Numbered from the stretch's first letter, positions 47,090-59,585 are shown. The stretch is DNA of 64,000 nt from Epiperipatus broadwayi (GCA_028023455.1 JAQFVV010006628.1:62001-126000); one strand, 5' to 3'. Notes: generated by a model not told the origin, from the sequence alone. Program-made: numbers and translations.

Positions 47090-47502
47090 ATGTTTATGAT
47101 ACCCTATATTTAGCAAACAACCTTAAATTGCCTTCTCACAATTTTCTATTTGTACTGTTTACTATTACCAAAAAAATTTGTAAACTATTTTCTTATTGAC
47201 TAATTTATTTATATATAAATATGCAGTGTACCACATACCTAACTCACCTATGCTCCTTTCACCATGCACCTATCTCCTATAATCTATACCCAAACTATTC
47301 TATTTCCTTGCCTACATCTGCCATTAAACATTTAAAAAAATCAAATAGAAATACAACTTTCATATATACTAACACTGAAATAAAAAAAACCTTTGTCTTA
47401 TGAGATTTCCTTTTTTCTTTTAATTAAAAAACAAAACATACTAACAAAATAACAAAAGTCCTCTGCCCATTTTAAATTTGTATGCCATATATATATATAT
47501 AT
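47090..47502. other. Non-coding, nothing recognised
   Basis: AT-rich spacer ending in an AT microsatellite (about 47487-47506). Confidence 0.5.
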
Positions 47503-48397
47503 ATATTGTACCCTTTTTACTAGGTCCAAATAGGTTTACTAAGTCAATTTTTGAAAAATTTTAAATGAAGCAAAGACTTGAATAGTATAAATGCTATATA
47601 AGGTTGATAATATTTTTAAGACTTTGTTAAAATAAAGTTTAAAGTTATAAATATGTAAAAAAACTATAGTGAGACATTATAGTAAAAGTCCTATTAAACA
47701 AAGTGTTAAAAGCTGAATTCTAAAATAAAGGTTTAAAGTTAAATAAGCTAATGTATTATAAATAAAAATTAGATTTAATATTTGTATTATAAATTATTTA
47801 TTAAAAGTATAATATTTTGTGGTAGACAAATATATTTAATTTACTGCTGTTTAAATAATTTCAAGATTTATTATTCCAAATTGTATTATTATATTTTATT
47901 ATTTTTTATAATATAATATTTTGTAATAAAATGTTTAATATAATTCTGTTTTCAGACAGTGAATATGAAAAATTGCTACATATTGTCTGGTTTTTAAAGT
48001 CATGTGACCAGCAAATACACATATTTTGTGCTTGCAAGGTTTCTAAAAAAGTTTCAAAATTACTTTAGAATTGTTTTAAAATTAAAACATTTGTGTAGCA
48101 CAAAAATAAATGTTAGGAAAATTATTTAATTAGATAGCTTTAAAATAAGTGTAGTTAGTAAAGTTAAATTTTAAAAATAGATACATTAAAATTAAATGTT
48201 GAATAAATTGATAATGTATTATTTTAATAATGTTATTTTAAAGTGTTTAATTTGTTTAAATAAAATTGTAAAATTGTTTTAAAATTAAATTTTGTAATAA
48301 TATTTAATATTTTGGTATGAGTCATAAATTTTATTTCTAAATTTTAATAACCTAAACTTGACAATGTAAATTAGATCATAAGTTGAAGATTAAATAA

Positions 48398-48426
48398 CCA
48401 ATCAGATTGTATCTAGTATAAAAGTA
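48398..48426 (+). promoter_or_regulatory. CCAAT plus TATA-like promoter in block 4
   Basis: ACCAATCAGATTG is followed about 10 bp later by AGTATAAAAGTAG, the spacing and order of a simple Pol II promoter. It lies about 0.9 kb into a block with LTR-like ends. Function is inferred. Confidence 0.4.
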
Positions 48427-50676
48427 GATGCTCTCACTTACTTATTTAATTGCTTCTTTACTTCTTAACTTATTGTTTTATTATCAATATTATTATCATA
48501 TATCAATATTGGAGTATTACTTAGTCTACTTCTTAATAATATTATTTTTTAAGAAAAGTTTTGAAGGATTATCAATTTATTAAGACAAAGTAATAATGCA
48601 TCCCTAAATTAATAAATTCTCTACTAGTTATTTTTATTCAAGCTTAAGCCAACTTCATGGTAAAATATCAGAGATAATGTGTTTAAAAGAATTAATGACA
48701 AAAATGCAGCTGATAAAGTATAGTTTTAAATATATTATGGGAAAATTTGTATAATTATTTATTTTTAATACTTTGGATATTTGCAAGAGTATCGTATAGA
48801 AATATTTTTCAAAGAACTGGCATGCTTATGCATTATATTTTAAAAATCTTAAAGTCTTTATCTGGATGATAAAGAATTATCTGAAAACTTAAAAAATTAC
48901 TATTTCTTAAAAAACTGAGAAAATGAATTTAATATTGAACCTATAAGGAAAAGATACCATTTATGCTTACATTAGCACTGTGTAGTTTTTTTTTGAAAAA
49001 AAAAAGTTGAAGTGAATCTTTTAAAAATATTCACTTAAAAGTTAGTGCAAGTCTTTCTTGGAAAAAAATGATTAAAAAGAACAACCGACATTATTATGGA
49101 TATAATTTTTATGACAAGTTGTTATTAAAAAATACTGTAAATAATTTAATATTATAAAAAATGGTTTTCAACTTATTCATCAGAAAAAGAAATAAATGAA
49201 TAATTAAAAGAATAAATATTATCCTGACTGAAAAATATACCAGTATAAATGACTTAAAATTTTCATTACTATAAAATAATATTTTTGAATGGAATAAAAA
49301 ATATGTATTTTCCGTAAATATATGTGTTAAGTATATATTGCCAACAATGTTGCATCTAAAATTTTGCTGATCGAATCCAAGTGAACGGGAAAAACTCCCG
49401 AGTTTATTTATAAAATCTTTTCCAAGTGATATCACTTTAATAGCTATTATCCTGGAAAGCTACAGACAATAGACTATGATTTTATAGACTTTGAGAACAG
49501 GATGAATAGCCAATTTTCAAATAATTTTTGATTTAAAAAGTTGACTTTTTTTTTTACTTATGAACAACTGCATGCCGAGGAAAAAAAAAAGAGCTCTCTT
49601 TGTGTTTAAAACTTTCAGACAATAGTGATCATCTTAGCAACAAGCCAGGTGAACTTCTATGAAAGTATTAGAAGGAAGAAAAAAAACTTTTTAAAATTGA
49701 ATTTTATGAAAAGAAGAAAGAGTTGGAGTTTAGTAACTAAAGTTTTATTATCATTTTACATACTAATTATAGTATTAAGTTTTTTTAGTGTTAGGGTAGG
49801 AAAGATTACACTTAAATATTTTTATTTATTCTAACAAAATTAATATTTTAAAGAATATTTTAATATTTTGTAAAGTTTTCATACACATTTTAAGGTATGA
49901 TAGTGTTATGTTGAATGACTACCATTATTAATTAATGTTTCCTTATGTTATATATTAGACCAGAAGACATCTATAATACTGACTGACAAGCATAGGGTCA
50001 CTAGATAAACTTTATAAAATTTATTAATTTTATATTATGTATATTTTATTGTTATTTTCTAGAATTGCTTGGAATATTTTTTATATTACTTTGTCATATG
50101 AACTTATAAACATGTGTGTATGTGCATTAATTACACATAAAACTTTATTATTATTCTAAAATATAAGCCATGATTTTAGAAAGATATGAATACATTTTCT
50201 TTTATATTACCAATGTAATATAATTTATTGATACTCATAATTTTATATGATTTTAATGGATGAATCCTACTTTTGGAAATATTTTGTATATTGATTATAA
50301 TATTTTAAAACAAAATCATTTGTATTTTTGTTGCTGAGTTTTTTAAAAGTGAATAAAACCTTTTCTTGTAGTAATTTTAGATTGTTACAGTCATATACGA
50401 ATTTTGCTTGTTATTTAGAGTAATGCTAGTTATTTTTGCAATGTAGGTTGTTAAATCTATTGTGAAGTTTTAATCGATAGTGACTTTGGAAGTATGTAAA
50501 GAAACCTTTGGATGCTTATATGTAGGATCTATGGAGAAAATAGGAAAGTAACCTATATTGTTATCTTAGTAATTTATGCAAGTACAGATAACGTAACCCT
50601 GTGTCTTGTATATATTTTCTGTGGACAGTGTTTTTCTTGATATTTTTGTATTTTAAAATATTTGAGTGAGTGCGGA

Positions 50677-50690
50677 ATAAATAGCCTGGA
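50677..50690 (+). promoter_or_regulatory. Possible TATA box shared with block 2
   Basis: The 14-mer ATAAATAGCCTGGA is identical to that at 35267-35280 in block 2. In both it stands about 1.9-2.2 kb before the right end (after subtracting the nested insertion here). Confidence 0.35.
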
Positions 50691-51600
50691 CATTATTATT
50701 ATATTTGAGGTTATTAGACAGAAAAGTCATACCTCTTCATTTACACTGTTTCCATGTAGACTATCCAATATATTTTATACTATTGAGTCTTTACTCTAGT
50801 TATTTCTTTAGGTTCTATGCATCGTATCACTATCTTAATGTCGACAGTTATTACATCGTATAGCATTGTATTTTATGAAAGAATATAATGAATAATTTTA
50901 GATTGTAGTATTGTTATTTTGAAAGGAGATGAGATAGGTTTTTCTTGTTTTGGTTTAGGTTAAGGTCAAATACAAATGAAATTGAATGTAAATGCTAACA
51001 GTGAATAATAAAGAATCATAGATATTTTTCATATTTTTATTAAACTATTTTTTTAAAAAAATAAAAAATAAAAGAGATGATAACAATTCAAAGATTTTTG
51101 AATAATTTTGATATTTTGATTTTATGTGTTAATGCATATTTTAAAAAAAATAAAAACATCCAAAATGAACAACACAAAATAGAATGAATGTTTGTATTTT
51201 ATGAATATTATTTTATATTTTAAAAATACATTTTATTAAAGTCAATTTTATTTACCGAATGAACCAAGAAAATATTTAAAATAACACTAGCACTATTATT
51301 TTAGATAAGTTTAATTGATTTATTGGAAAAATATTTGAACATTTTAAAGATGAATATTATTTAAGTATTTCATATATCATATTTTTTATCATGTACACTT
51401 ATGAAAACCATATGGTCTCTCTATGTTTAATTAATAGATTTTTTATTATTATTAGATTATAAGAGTGGTCTTAAATCTGTAATATATTTTAAATAAATGT
51501 GCCATAAATAGTATATAAGTTGGAGAAAAGGCTTATTTACTTCTTGATTTATGGTATTTTTTTTTATAATGTGCAAGTATGTAACTTAATATTATTTTCA

Positions 51601-52021
51601 TTAGCTTTATATTTAAACCACTAAACATCACATGATCACTATCTCATACTAGCACATAATTGTTATTAAACAATTCAAAACAAAGCAAAACTCTCCATAT
51701 ACTAGTGCCATCTTGTGCTAACAAAAGCAATCAATGGATTTCAGTTTCATAGTTTTGTAGTTAAATAGAGTTAAAAGGTGGGTGGATGCTGGAGGGTTGC
51801 ATTTTAGATCCTAAGATCTAGGTGCAGTGCTCTCAGATCCAAGGCTCCTCACTGATGAAGGCCACAAGCCAGAAACTAGTCTGGGGATATTGGATGAGTA
51901 GGCACTAGATAGGGATTTTATGCACAAGCCTTCTGGCATCCATTGATTGCTCCTGTTAGCATAAGATGGCACTACTATATGGAGAGTTTTGCTTTGTTTT
52001 GAATTGTTTAGCTTTATATTT
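51601..52021. mobile_element. Family A hammerhead element, 393 bp with 14-bp target duplication
   Basis: Direct repeats TTAGCTTTATATTT at 51601-51614 and 52008-52021 bound the insertion 51615-52007. Its left arm is the inverted 3' end of the family (AAACCACTAAACATCACATG, then CAAAACTCTCCATATACTAG and AGCAATCAATGGA). The right part is a sense unit: GATCCTAAGATCTAGGTGCA, the hammerhead, GATATTGGATGAGTAGGCAC, TCCATTGATTGCTCC and ATGGAGAGTTTTGC. The two arms therefore form inverted repeats of about 68 bp (51673-51740 with 51942-52009). No protein is encoded. It is nested in LTR-like block 4 and so is younger than it. Confidence 0.88.
51837..51895 (+). ncRNA. Hammerhead ribozyme, family A, intact core
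   Basis: Upper stem I ATCCAA/TTGGAT (51837-51842 with 51890-51895) and lower stem I TCCTCA/TGGGGA (51846-51851 with 51882-51887) are separated by an internal loop. The core is CTGATGA at 51852-51858. Stem II is GGC-CACAA-GCC behind an A-A mismatch, and GAA is at 51872-51874. Stem III is the 6-nt palindrome ACTAGT and C51881 is the predicted cleavage nucleotide. As a monomer stem III is only two pairs; as a dimer it can form six, the arrangement described for Penelope and newt-type hammerheads. Confidence 0.85.
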
Positions 52022-53014
52022 GTTAGGTTTTATTAAGGATAATTGTAAATAGTGTATATAGTTTATGTTAAATACATGATTGATAGATACCAAAATAAAG
52101 ATAATATTTGCACAATACAGATATAATTATTTATTTGAGGAAATTATAATGATTCAGAATATAATATACTTGAGGAATTTCCTTTCGCATTAATATTATT
52201 ATTATGATCATAATTAATTGCACAATTTATTGCATAGAATTTTAATGTTGTTTGTTGCCACATATTTTTCAGATTTTATCAGATTATGCCATATATTCTA
52301 TTTAATGTGCCACATGAGAACTAAAAGAATTGTATTACTTATTGTTATTATTATTGTTGTTAGTCATAATAATATTGAACAGTAGATAAGATTAAAAATT
52401 ATTTATTCAAGATTATCATTATTATTATTTATTATTGTTGTGGTTATTATTATTAGTTAGGTGTAGTGGAGGATGATACAAAATCCCTTATCATATTTAA
52501 CTAGAGGAGATTATAAATTGATTAGAGTTATTTTAAAGAACCTGAGAGAATTATAATTGTATTGTTTTAATAAAGAAATTAGAATTTATTTAGTAACATT
52601 ATACTAAATTGACTGTTATTATTTTAAAGTCTTAAGAATGCTATGAATTTATTATTATTTGAAATAATGGGGGGGGGTAGTATTCTTATGCCATTGAGAT
52701 TGTATCCTGTGGGATATTGGCTCAATGTAATTCTTTACTGCTTGTCCTTCACTTTATTTTCTCATGATTTATTAATATTTTATTTATTTAATTTTTCATA
52801 AATCGAACTATTTAGTATTTATTAATCAGTTAGAGCTAGTTAAATAGTAGATATTATCATAGGATATCTTTATTATTGATTATATTAAGATTATATGTAT
52901 TTTAGCTAAGCGTAATCATTTTATCTGAGCTAGTCGTATTTTCCTATTATTATATCAACTCGATGGTTAGGGTACAATATATATATATATTTCACAATGA
53001 TGGCATTACAAAAC

Positions 53015-53063
<49 letters not shown>

Positions 53064-53064
53064 T
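53015..53064. repeat. (TTA)n microsatellite
   Basis: About 16 perfect TTA/ATT units next to AT runs, close to the right end of LTR-like block 4. Confidence 0.97.
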
Positions 53065-53149
53065 ATATATTTTAAGTATTTAGTTGTCTATAAATTGAAT
53101 ATATTTCATTTTAAAGAATAATATATATATATATGTAAGAGCTTATCTC

Positions 53150-54835
53150 CTTCTGTAACCAATCTGTTTAGTTTCTTACCATACACAATTTTTTTTTAAA
53201 AAATTAACTTTTCAAGAAAAACTTATTTCGTTTTCAAACTTTTTATGTTAGGCAGCCATATTTTTGCTATACTGGCCAGGTTGGTTCAGGCCCTATGCAT
53301 TTGGCACAATTTCTACTGCACTGGTCAATGCCTACCCTATGGATTCATATCATGTGCACAGAATGAACATGAGGTTACTGTCATGCATCAGAATATGGCA
53401 TCCTAATAAACTCAATATTAAACTCCAAAATTGAATGAATTAACATTATTTAATTGAAGTTTTCAATTAAAGAGATCAAATAATAACAAAGCTGTTTATA
53501 TTTCCTGATCTCTCCCTTACCAAAACTCTATGGCCATGCTAATTGATATCATGAGGTTGGCCATGGAATACCTTTGAAAAACAGAATTTTAACCTTGTCT
53601 TTCTGCAACAATTTCAGAAAGAGAAAACCCTCTCCAGAAAGGATATACTACTATCATCAAAACATACAAAACTAAACAAGAAAATTGAGAAAAGATATCA
53701 GCATGTCAACAAACTTTTAACAATCCTGATAGAGTATTACCCTATAGGCTTTTGCTCAGTCAACTACTTATCTCAGGTAAATAGTGATTTATATTATTGG
53801 AAAATTGATATAATCTTATGAGAGAGAGAAATAAGATGAAACACTCGCAAATGAATAATTTAAAAGAAAAAAATATTTACTTCCCCCAAATAAACACATC
53901 ACCATTTACACACATGAATAAACCACAACTGATTATCATAAGCATTATAATAAAGAAAAATCCATAAATAAACTGATTTAATTTAAATATGGAATTCCCA
54001 CACACACACACACAAGTATATTAAGCATTACTTTTCTTATAGATAATAAAAAAACATATGTATGTCTATATAAGCATCCTTTCCAATTGTGCTAAACATT
54101 TTATAAGTGTGCATTTTGCATACAAATCAAACATATGTGGAGACAAAAGCAAAATAATATAATTCCAAGCAATTTAAATTTCTTTCTACAACATGCATAT
54201 CAGTGACGAAGCGTGACTTTTTTAGGAACCGAAGCACACTACATTTTTTTTATAATGTTTTTTATTTTAGTTACTACAACAATGTTTAAAAGATCATGTA
54301 TAATTTAAAATGTGATTTAGTTTAAATTATAAATCAATTTTATACTTTATTTTTCTTAGATTGCATATATATGTATATTCCACATACACTTGTCATATAT
54401 ATATATATCGTCTTGTTATCGTTTGCTATTTTTAAAATTATTTTAAAATAATCTGTAAAAATTATATCATGCCACACTTATGTTTAGTATAGTAAGATGA
54501 TGAAATCAAAATTTTATTAAAGACAATAAATGTTTGTCGAAATATATTTTAAGTTGTAAACAACCGTGTCGATTGCTAAAATCTTGTGGGAAAGTAAATG
54601 GCCAAATATAAGAAAACATCCTGTTTGTGGATTAAAACAAAAGCTAAAAGTTATTTTGATCTCTAAAACTATCAAATTTTAAAGGTACTAATTGCTAACT
54701 TCACTGGGAAAATGTTCTTTATTAAAAATGTAATTTTATTATGAGCAAGTGTAAATATGCTCAGTTTTTTGCTACATATATACTCAGTCAAATTTTAAAA
54801 AGGTATGAAAGCCAAATCCATGCCCATTTGAAATT
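53150..54835. other. Non-coding, nothing recognised
   Basis: Includes a less AT-rich segment at 53240-53400 and a (CA)n run near 54000-54014. No assignable gene. Confidence 0.45.
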
Positions 54836-55085
54836 TTAGGATGGCCAAATAGGTAGGCAGACTGTGCTATTCCTAACACCTGAGGAACGGTGATCTACGT
54901 CTCCATCCTACATGCTGAAATAGTACAAGCCAACATAGCGATGGATAACCTTCCTGATAGAAACCTACTGCAACAGTACTTCAAATAGAGAACTGCTGTC
55001 TATCCAGAGAACAAAGCCAAGAGACAATGTGCTGCTGCCCAGGAGGTAGGTAATAACCTTCATGACTAGACTACCGCACGAGCTC
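54836..55085 (+). other. Less AT-rich segment, possible coding remnant
   Basis: A 250-bp island near 40-45 percent GC with partial open frames (for example AKRQCAAAQEVGNNLHD near 55010). No family is recognisable; it may be the remains of a transposon or an exon. Confidence 0.25.
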
Positions 55086-56130
55086 TCATGAACTTTAATT
55101 ATTAATTTTCAAAACTAGAGCTATAGTAAATTTAAATAAACACCCAGTTTAAAGGTTACTAATAGTTTAAATCTTTCTTTTACTTCAACCTGTAAAACTA
55201 ATAATAAATACTCGCTTGATTTACTAATCTATTATCTCGAACCTGTTAAAGAGATAATAATTATTTTGTTAATTAAATTTTGTTTTACTCTCATATTTGC
55301 AGTGAAATCTATGCTCTTTTATATATTCAAGTTCTTAATATTTCATTTAGATATGTGACATGCCAAATATATTTTGAACCAGCGAGCGGATATATTTTAA
55401 TAATTTTATCCCAAAGACAATATTTCTACCTTCAATTTAGTATTTATGATATAACACTTAATTATATTACATCTGAATTATTGTTTCTAAATTAAAATTC
55501 GTTAATTAATAACTGATCACCTTGTGATCACTGCTGTAATTTAAATCAACTCTGAATTTGATTTTATATATAATTGTTATGGTTTGCTTTGTTATGCTGA
55601 TAAATCATGATTTTAAGCATAATTTTATTTAGTTAATAATATAATTCTGGCCAGGGAGATATTAATAAGCCATATTTAATTATTTTCATTAATTCCGATC
55701 CTCTTAAATATACTTTCCCTCCGTTTTTATTAAATCTGATAAGAGTTGTGAATTAATTGTTTGTTAAACAGGGTATTAATATATTTAAGTAATCCCTCTC
55801 TCTCTTTATAGCATCTTTTAAGTGCCTATAGTGAATGTATGTAGGGCTAGTTCAACCAGTTCTCTCTATATGTTCTTTGGCATTTATCTGAAGTTAAGAG
55901 AACCTTTAGTTTGATGGATGATGATTTACATCATTAATGAGCTACATTATTAGGCTCAAATATTAGAGAAACTTAGTAAACAGTCACAATATTATCATTA
56001 AATTATATTTCTGGCTAGCAATGTTATTTATCATTAGTAAATCATAATATTACATGAAAGTTATGTTGTCATATTAAATTCTTACATGCATAGATTATTC
56101 ATTGAGCATGAAAGTCAGCTAATACATTTA
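55086..56130. other. Non-coding, nothing recognised
   Basis: AT-rich sequence. The 71-aa frame at 55280-55495 shows no motif. Confidence 0.5.
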
Positions 56131-56399
56131 AATGAGTTCAAACACAGTTACCCCAGATTGATTACATTCCATTGTATAATACCTGTGAGGGACTATTTGA
56201 TCTCAATGTGATCCCTAAACAGTGTAATTTAATTTATTTTGTTTTTCATTACTAATGATTTTAATAAATGTGTTTAAATTTATCCTGTCTTCATTATTCT
56301 TTTATCATATCCCAATTCAATCCACTTACTTATTAATTATATTACCAGATATTATTATACAAAATGTCAATATTATATTAGCTTAGCCATTAATAGATG

Positions 56400-56656
56400 T
56401 TTAGTCCAATTTTAGGCGATGCACATGAGATTAGCCATAGGATCTCATGTTTTTCCCTGTTTGGCACTGGTTCATGATTAAAATTAAGTCCTGTGTGTAA
56501 CCTCAACAATGTCACTCATATGGTATTAAATCATGGAGTACTAGTGAATGAGTTGGAGCTTGGTTCGGACTTTGGATCTTACCATCCCATTTCAATTGGC
56601 TTTAGTGTGTTGGATTCTGGATTTTGTTATGTGAATGTACAAATCTGACCATTACA
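56400..56656 (-). mobile_element. End of another LTR-like element
   Basis: Ends CTGACCATTACA at 56656; inverted it reads TGTAATGGTCAGATTTGTAC, matching the left end of block 1 (TGTAACGGTCAGGTTTGTAC). Similarity continues for about 230 bp (inverted GAGGTTACAC, TTTAATCATG, AAACATGAGAT). The opposite end was not found, so size and flanking duplication are unknown. Confidence 0.65.
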
Positions 56657-57248
56657 ATAGAGATAATACATTACCAATATATTTTTATCTACCAAATGCT
56701 TTTAACATTCTTAAGTTTTAATTGTAAATTAGATTTTAGCATTATGTGAATTTCTTATAATCAACATATAATGCATTGGTCAAACTCATTCCTTATTATA
56801 TATAAAAACAATTCAACTATTGGTAAAAAAAATTCAAAGTCAACAGAAATTCCATTCAAAAAATAATGAGTTTGAATTATTCATTCTTTTTTTATGTTAA
56901 TCAGACTGTGATTAATTTAAATATAGATAATACATTATCAATATATTTTTATTTTACAAATGATTTTAACATTTTTAAGTTTTAATTGTGAATTAGATTT
57001 TAGCATTGCATGAACTTCTTATAATCAACATATTGTGGCATTACATTTTCATCTTGTCCGTAATTTTATGAAGATTAATGAGGGTGCCACTAGGCATATA
57101 ACAAAAGTTAGACCTATGTAGTCAGGTAATTAAAAAATCTTAAGAAGTTTGTAACTTTTATGTCATTAGTTTGAATAGCACAATAGAAGTACATTAAGTA
57201 CAAGAGGAGTAAAGTAAGCCATTGGAGAATGGGTATGATCTACTTCTC

Positions 57249-57283
57249 ACTGATGAAATCCAACAACCAGAAACTAGTCTTGA
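57249..57283 (+). ncRNA. Hammerhead-like remnant, family A
   Basis: CTCACTGATGAAATCC is followed by AACAACC and AGAAACTAGTCTTGA. Core CTGATGA, GAA, ACTAGT and C are conserved, but stem II (TCC/CCA) no longer pairs and stem I is poor. No other part of the element is evident nearby. Confidence 0.6.
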
Positions 57284-57299
57284 AAACTGAGGGCACTAA

Positions 57300-58015
57300 T
57301 ATCAGGATTTTTAATGATTACATATATTTGTAAAAACAACTCAAGAGTAAAATGATGTAGAATAAATTATAGCCGCTAATGGAAATATTAATATAAAGTA
57401 TAAAGTTTTAATTTGGTATATTTTATGTAGCTCAACACAGTTTTATAAAGTAATAATTATATTGATGGAAATGAAAAAATATATATGTATGATACTCTGT
57501 ACAAAGTATATAATTACAGGGATTGGAAGACATGAAAGATAATGCAGAAAAAAAAAAGATTATTGGCAATAGAAATGAATTAATAAAAATCAAAAAGAAT
57601 CAAGACATTAGAGAAATGACAAGAGAGTGAAAAAATGAATAACATTCATTGAGAAAAAAAATAGTATAATTGTGTTAGGAGAATGAATAAAATCACAATA
57701 CCAGGGTTGGTGATTGATTGGAAAGTGAAAATAAAAATAAAAGGAAATTATGAACATCATGAGAAGAAATGATGACTCAGAGATAAATGTTGAAAATAAA
57801 AAGATAAAGAGGAGAAAAATACATGAGATTTTTGGTTGAAGACATCCACAGCAGTAAGAAAATTCTGAAGAAGATTTTCGTATATAAATATTCAAAATTA
57901 CATTTTTGTATTGTTTTAACTTTAGCAGATGATTCCTTTGTTAAATATTATATTTTGTCTATTTCAGTAATTATCAGAAAATTTATGTGTGTAAATTATA
58001 TTAAAATTATATATC
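57300..58015. other. Non-coding, nothing recognised
   Basis: A-rich sequence, with a purine-rich stretch at 57520-57800. Small frames are unsupported. Confidence 0.45.
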
Positions 58016-58746
58016 TATGTTATTAAAGAAACTGAAACACACAGGCTTATTATATACCTGTGTCTATATATGTAATATATAGGGTATATGAGCACACTTT
58101 CACATGATCCACCACTCTCCACTCTATCTCATAACACTGATACACTTAAACACATGAGCACACACTTTCACATGACACACCACTCTCCACTCTATCTCAT
58201 AACCCTGATGAGTGGAGAATGGTGGGTCGTGTGAAAGTCTGTGGTCATATACCCTATATATTACATATATAGACACAGGTATATAATAAGCCTGTGTGTT
58301 TCAGTTATTACATAGTAGAGATGTCAGCCCATCCCTTATATATGTATTAAATGGGTTATGTCCTGTACATGAGGGGTCAGATTGACCTTAGGTTAACATT
58401 GGTGTGACAAGAATCTCAGCCTCAGGGTAGCCTTTGAGCATTCCATCTTCAGATTTTCAATTGGATGGATGGTTGAAGAGTTGGAGTGTGGAGTGCATTG
58501 AAGCCTGTCCATTAAAGTATGAGGATTGGCTATCTTAATATATATGTGAGCACTTATAGCATATATGTGTGGAGATGGTAATCTGGACCAACTGATGATT
58601 GCTGGATTAGCATGAAATACATGTATTGATGATTATTTATCTTTTCAACATATATGTGTTTAAGTGTATCAGTGTTATGAGATAGAGTGGAGAGTGAGGG
58701 TCGTGTGAAAGACTGTGCTCATATACCCTATATGTTATTAAAGAAA
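58016..58746 (+). mobile_element. Family B hammerhead element, 699 bp with 16-bp target duplication
   Basis: Direct repeats TATGTTATTAAAGAAA at 58016-58031 and 58731-58746 bound the insertion 58032-58730. The left arm (58032 to about 58200) is antisense, running from CTGAAACACACAGGC through TATACCTGTGTC and ATATAGGGTATATGAGCACA to CTCCACTCTATCTCATAAC. The sense 3' end follows at 58205-58312 (GGGTCGTGTGAAAG to GTGTGTTTCAG). It runs directly into a further sense unit (58313-58730) holding CTGTCCATTAAAGTATGAGG, the hammerhead and GAGATAGAGTGGAGAG. The arms form a long inverted repeat. No protein. The unit 58505-58730 matches the 224-bp element at 39 kb. Confidence 0.88.
58577..58637 (+). ncRNA. 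Hammerhead ribozyme, family B, intact core
   Basis: Upper stem I GGTAATC/GATTATT (58577-58583 with 58631-58637) and lower stem I CAA/TTG are present. The core is CTGATGA at 58592-58598. Stem II is TGCT/AGCA, weakened by a GGTTT to GGATT loop change. GAA lies at 58614-58616, stem III is ATA-CA-TGT, and A58625 is the predicted cleavage nucleotide. All invariant core residues are retained. Confidence 0.75.
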
Positions 58747-58749
58747 TGA

Positions 58750-59390
58750 GTTTTTTATAGTTTGTTTTGTTTCTCATATTATAGCTTTTTTTTTTTATCA
58801 GTTTAAAACATACAAACTGATGATAAAATACATTCAAAGAGTTGTACTATCACAGGTGAGTGCTCTTTCTAGGAAACATCTTGAAATAAAACTTTACCCA
58901 TCATCACGAGTATAAGAAACTGAGAACAAAAAATGGTGAAAAACTAAAAAAAAATGAATATTTAAAATTCTGAAAAATTGTGCAGAAAACGTTTCAGGAA
59001 ACAATGAAATCATTATACATATTTTTTTGAAGAGCAGATAAAAAAAATATAAAACTATAAACAAACAAAAATAAAAACTGTAAAGAATAAATTCAAATAA
59101 GTTAAGTATCATAAAAACCATGAGAAAAATTATTAAAGCAGGTAGAAATACAATGATGGGCATTAATAACTGAAGTAAACTTGGAAGAAGTGTTTTCAGT
59201 AGAAGTAATTTAATATTAAAAATATGATTATATGTTGGAAAAAAGTTTTTAAATAATTGTCTTCTTATCAACCTTACTATTATACAAAGAAAACAGAATG
59301 ATGCATATTGGAATTAATATAGGAACAATAAACGAGTCATAAGAAGGACAGAAAAAACATACACCAATATCATTAAAAATTTGGAGTTGA
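58750..59390. other. Non-coding, mostly A-rich
   Basis: No assignable gene. The 125-aa minus frame at 58894-59271 is F/L/I-rich low complexity, opposite a purine-rich strand. The last 100 bp may belong to the LINE remnant that follows. Confidence 0.45.
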
Positions 59391-59585
59391 AATGAAGAGG
59401 AATTGTTATTAGAAAGACAACTGAAGTAATAAACTGGATTGCAAGAGATTGTAAGAAATCTATAAAAGGACCAGAAAAAAGATTAGTAAATGAAATAAGG
59501 AAGTTTTTTGCAGAGGATGACAGTCATTCTACAATGGATCAATCATGTTTGAAAATGATGACGACAGTCGATACTTTTTAAACTT
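59390..59585 (+). pseudogene. RTE-like LINE 3'-end remnant
   Basis: The frame reads RGIVIRKTTEVINWIARDCK then KSIKGPEKRLVNEIRKFF and ends MMTTVDTF, stop, near 59580. This matches the tail of RTE-type ORF2 (G-H-I-x-R-x-x-D...W...R-G-R-P-x-x-R-W-x-D-E-I-R) with changes at key positions. GATGACGAC near the stop recalls the ATGATG end of the copy at 3905-4830. The sequence is more diverged from the 2-5 kb copies, so it may be another subfamily. Confidence 0.55.

Larger units (their letters stand above)
47503..52980. mobile_element. Long LTR-like block 4 (TG...CA, 5.47 kb including a nested insertion)
   Basis: The block 47507-52976 begins TGTACCCTTTTTACTAGG and ends GGTTAGGGTACA, an 8-bp inverted TGTACCCT. 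It is flanked by ATAT (47503-47506 and 52977-52980) within AT microsatellites. Without the nested family A insertion (51615-52021) it is about 5.06 kb. CCAATCAG followed by TATAAAAG near 48400-48425 looks like an LTR promoter; ATAAATAGCCTGGA is at 50677-50690. No gag or pol frames are readable. Its ends differ from the TGTAACGGTCA group, so it is a related or separate family. Confidence 0.55.

Noticed and set aside
58894-59271. A 125-aa minus-strand frame, hydrophobic, as a multi-pass membrane protein.
   Set aside because: It lies opposite a purine-rich low-complexity strand and consists of F/L/I runs. Artefact of composition.
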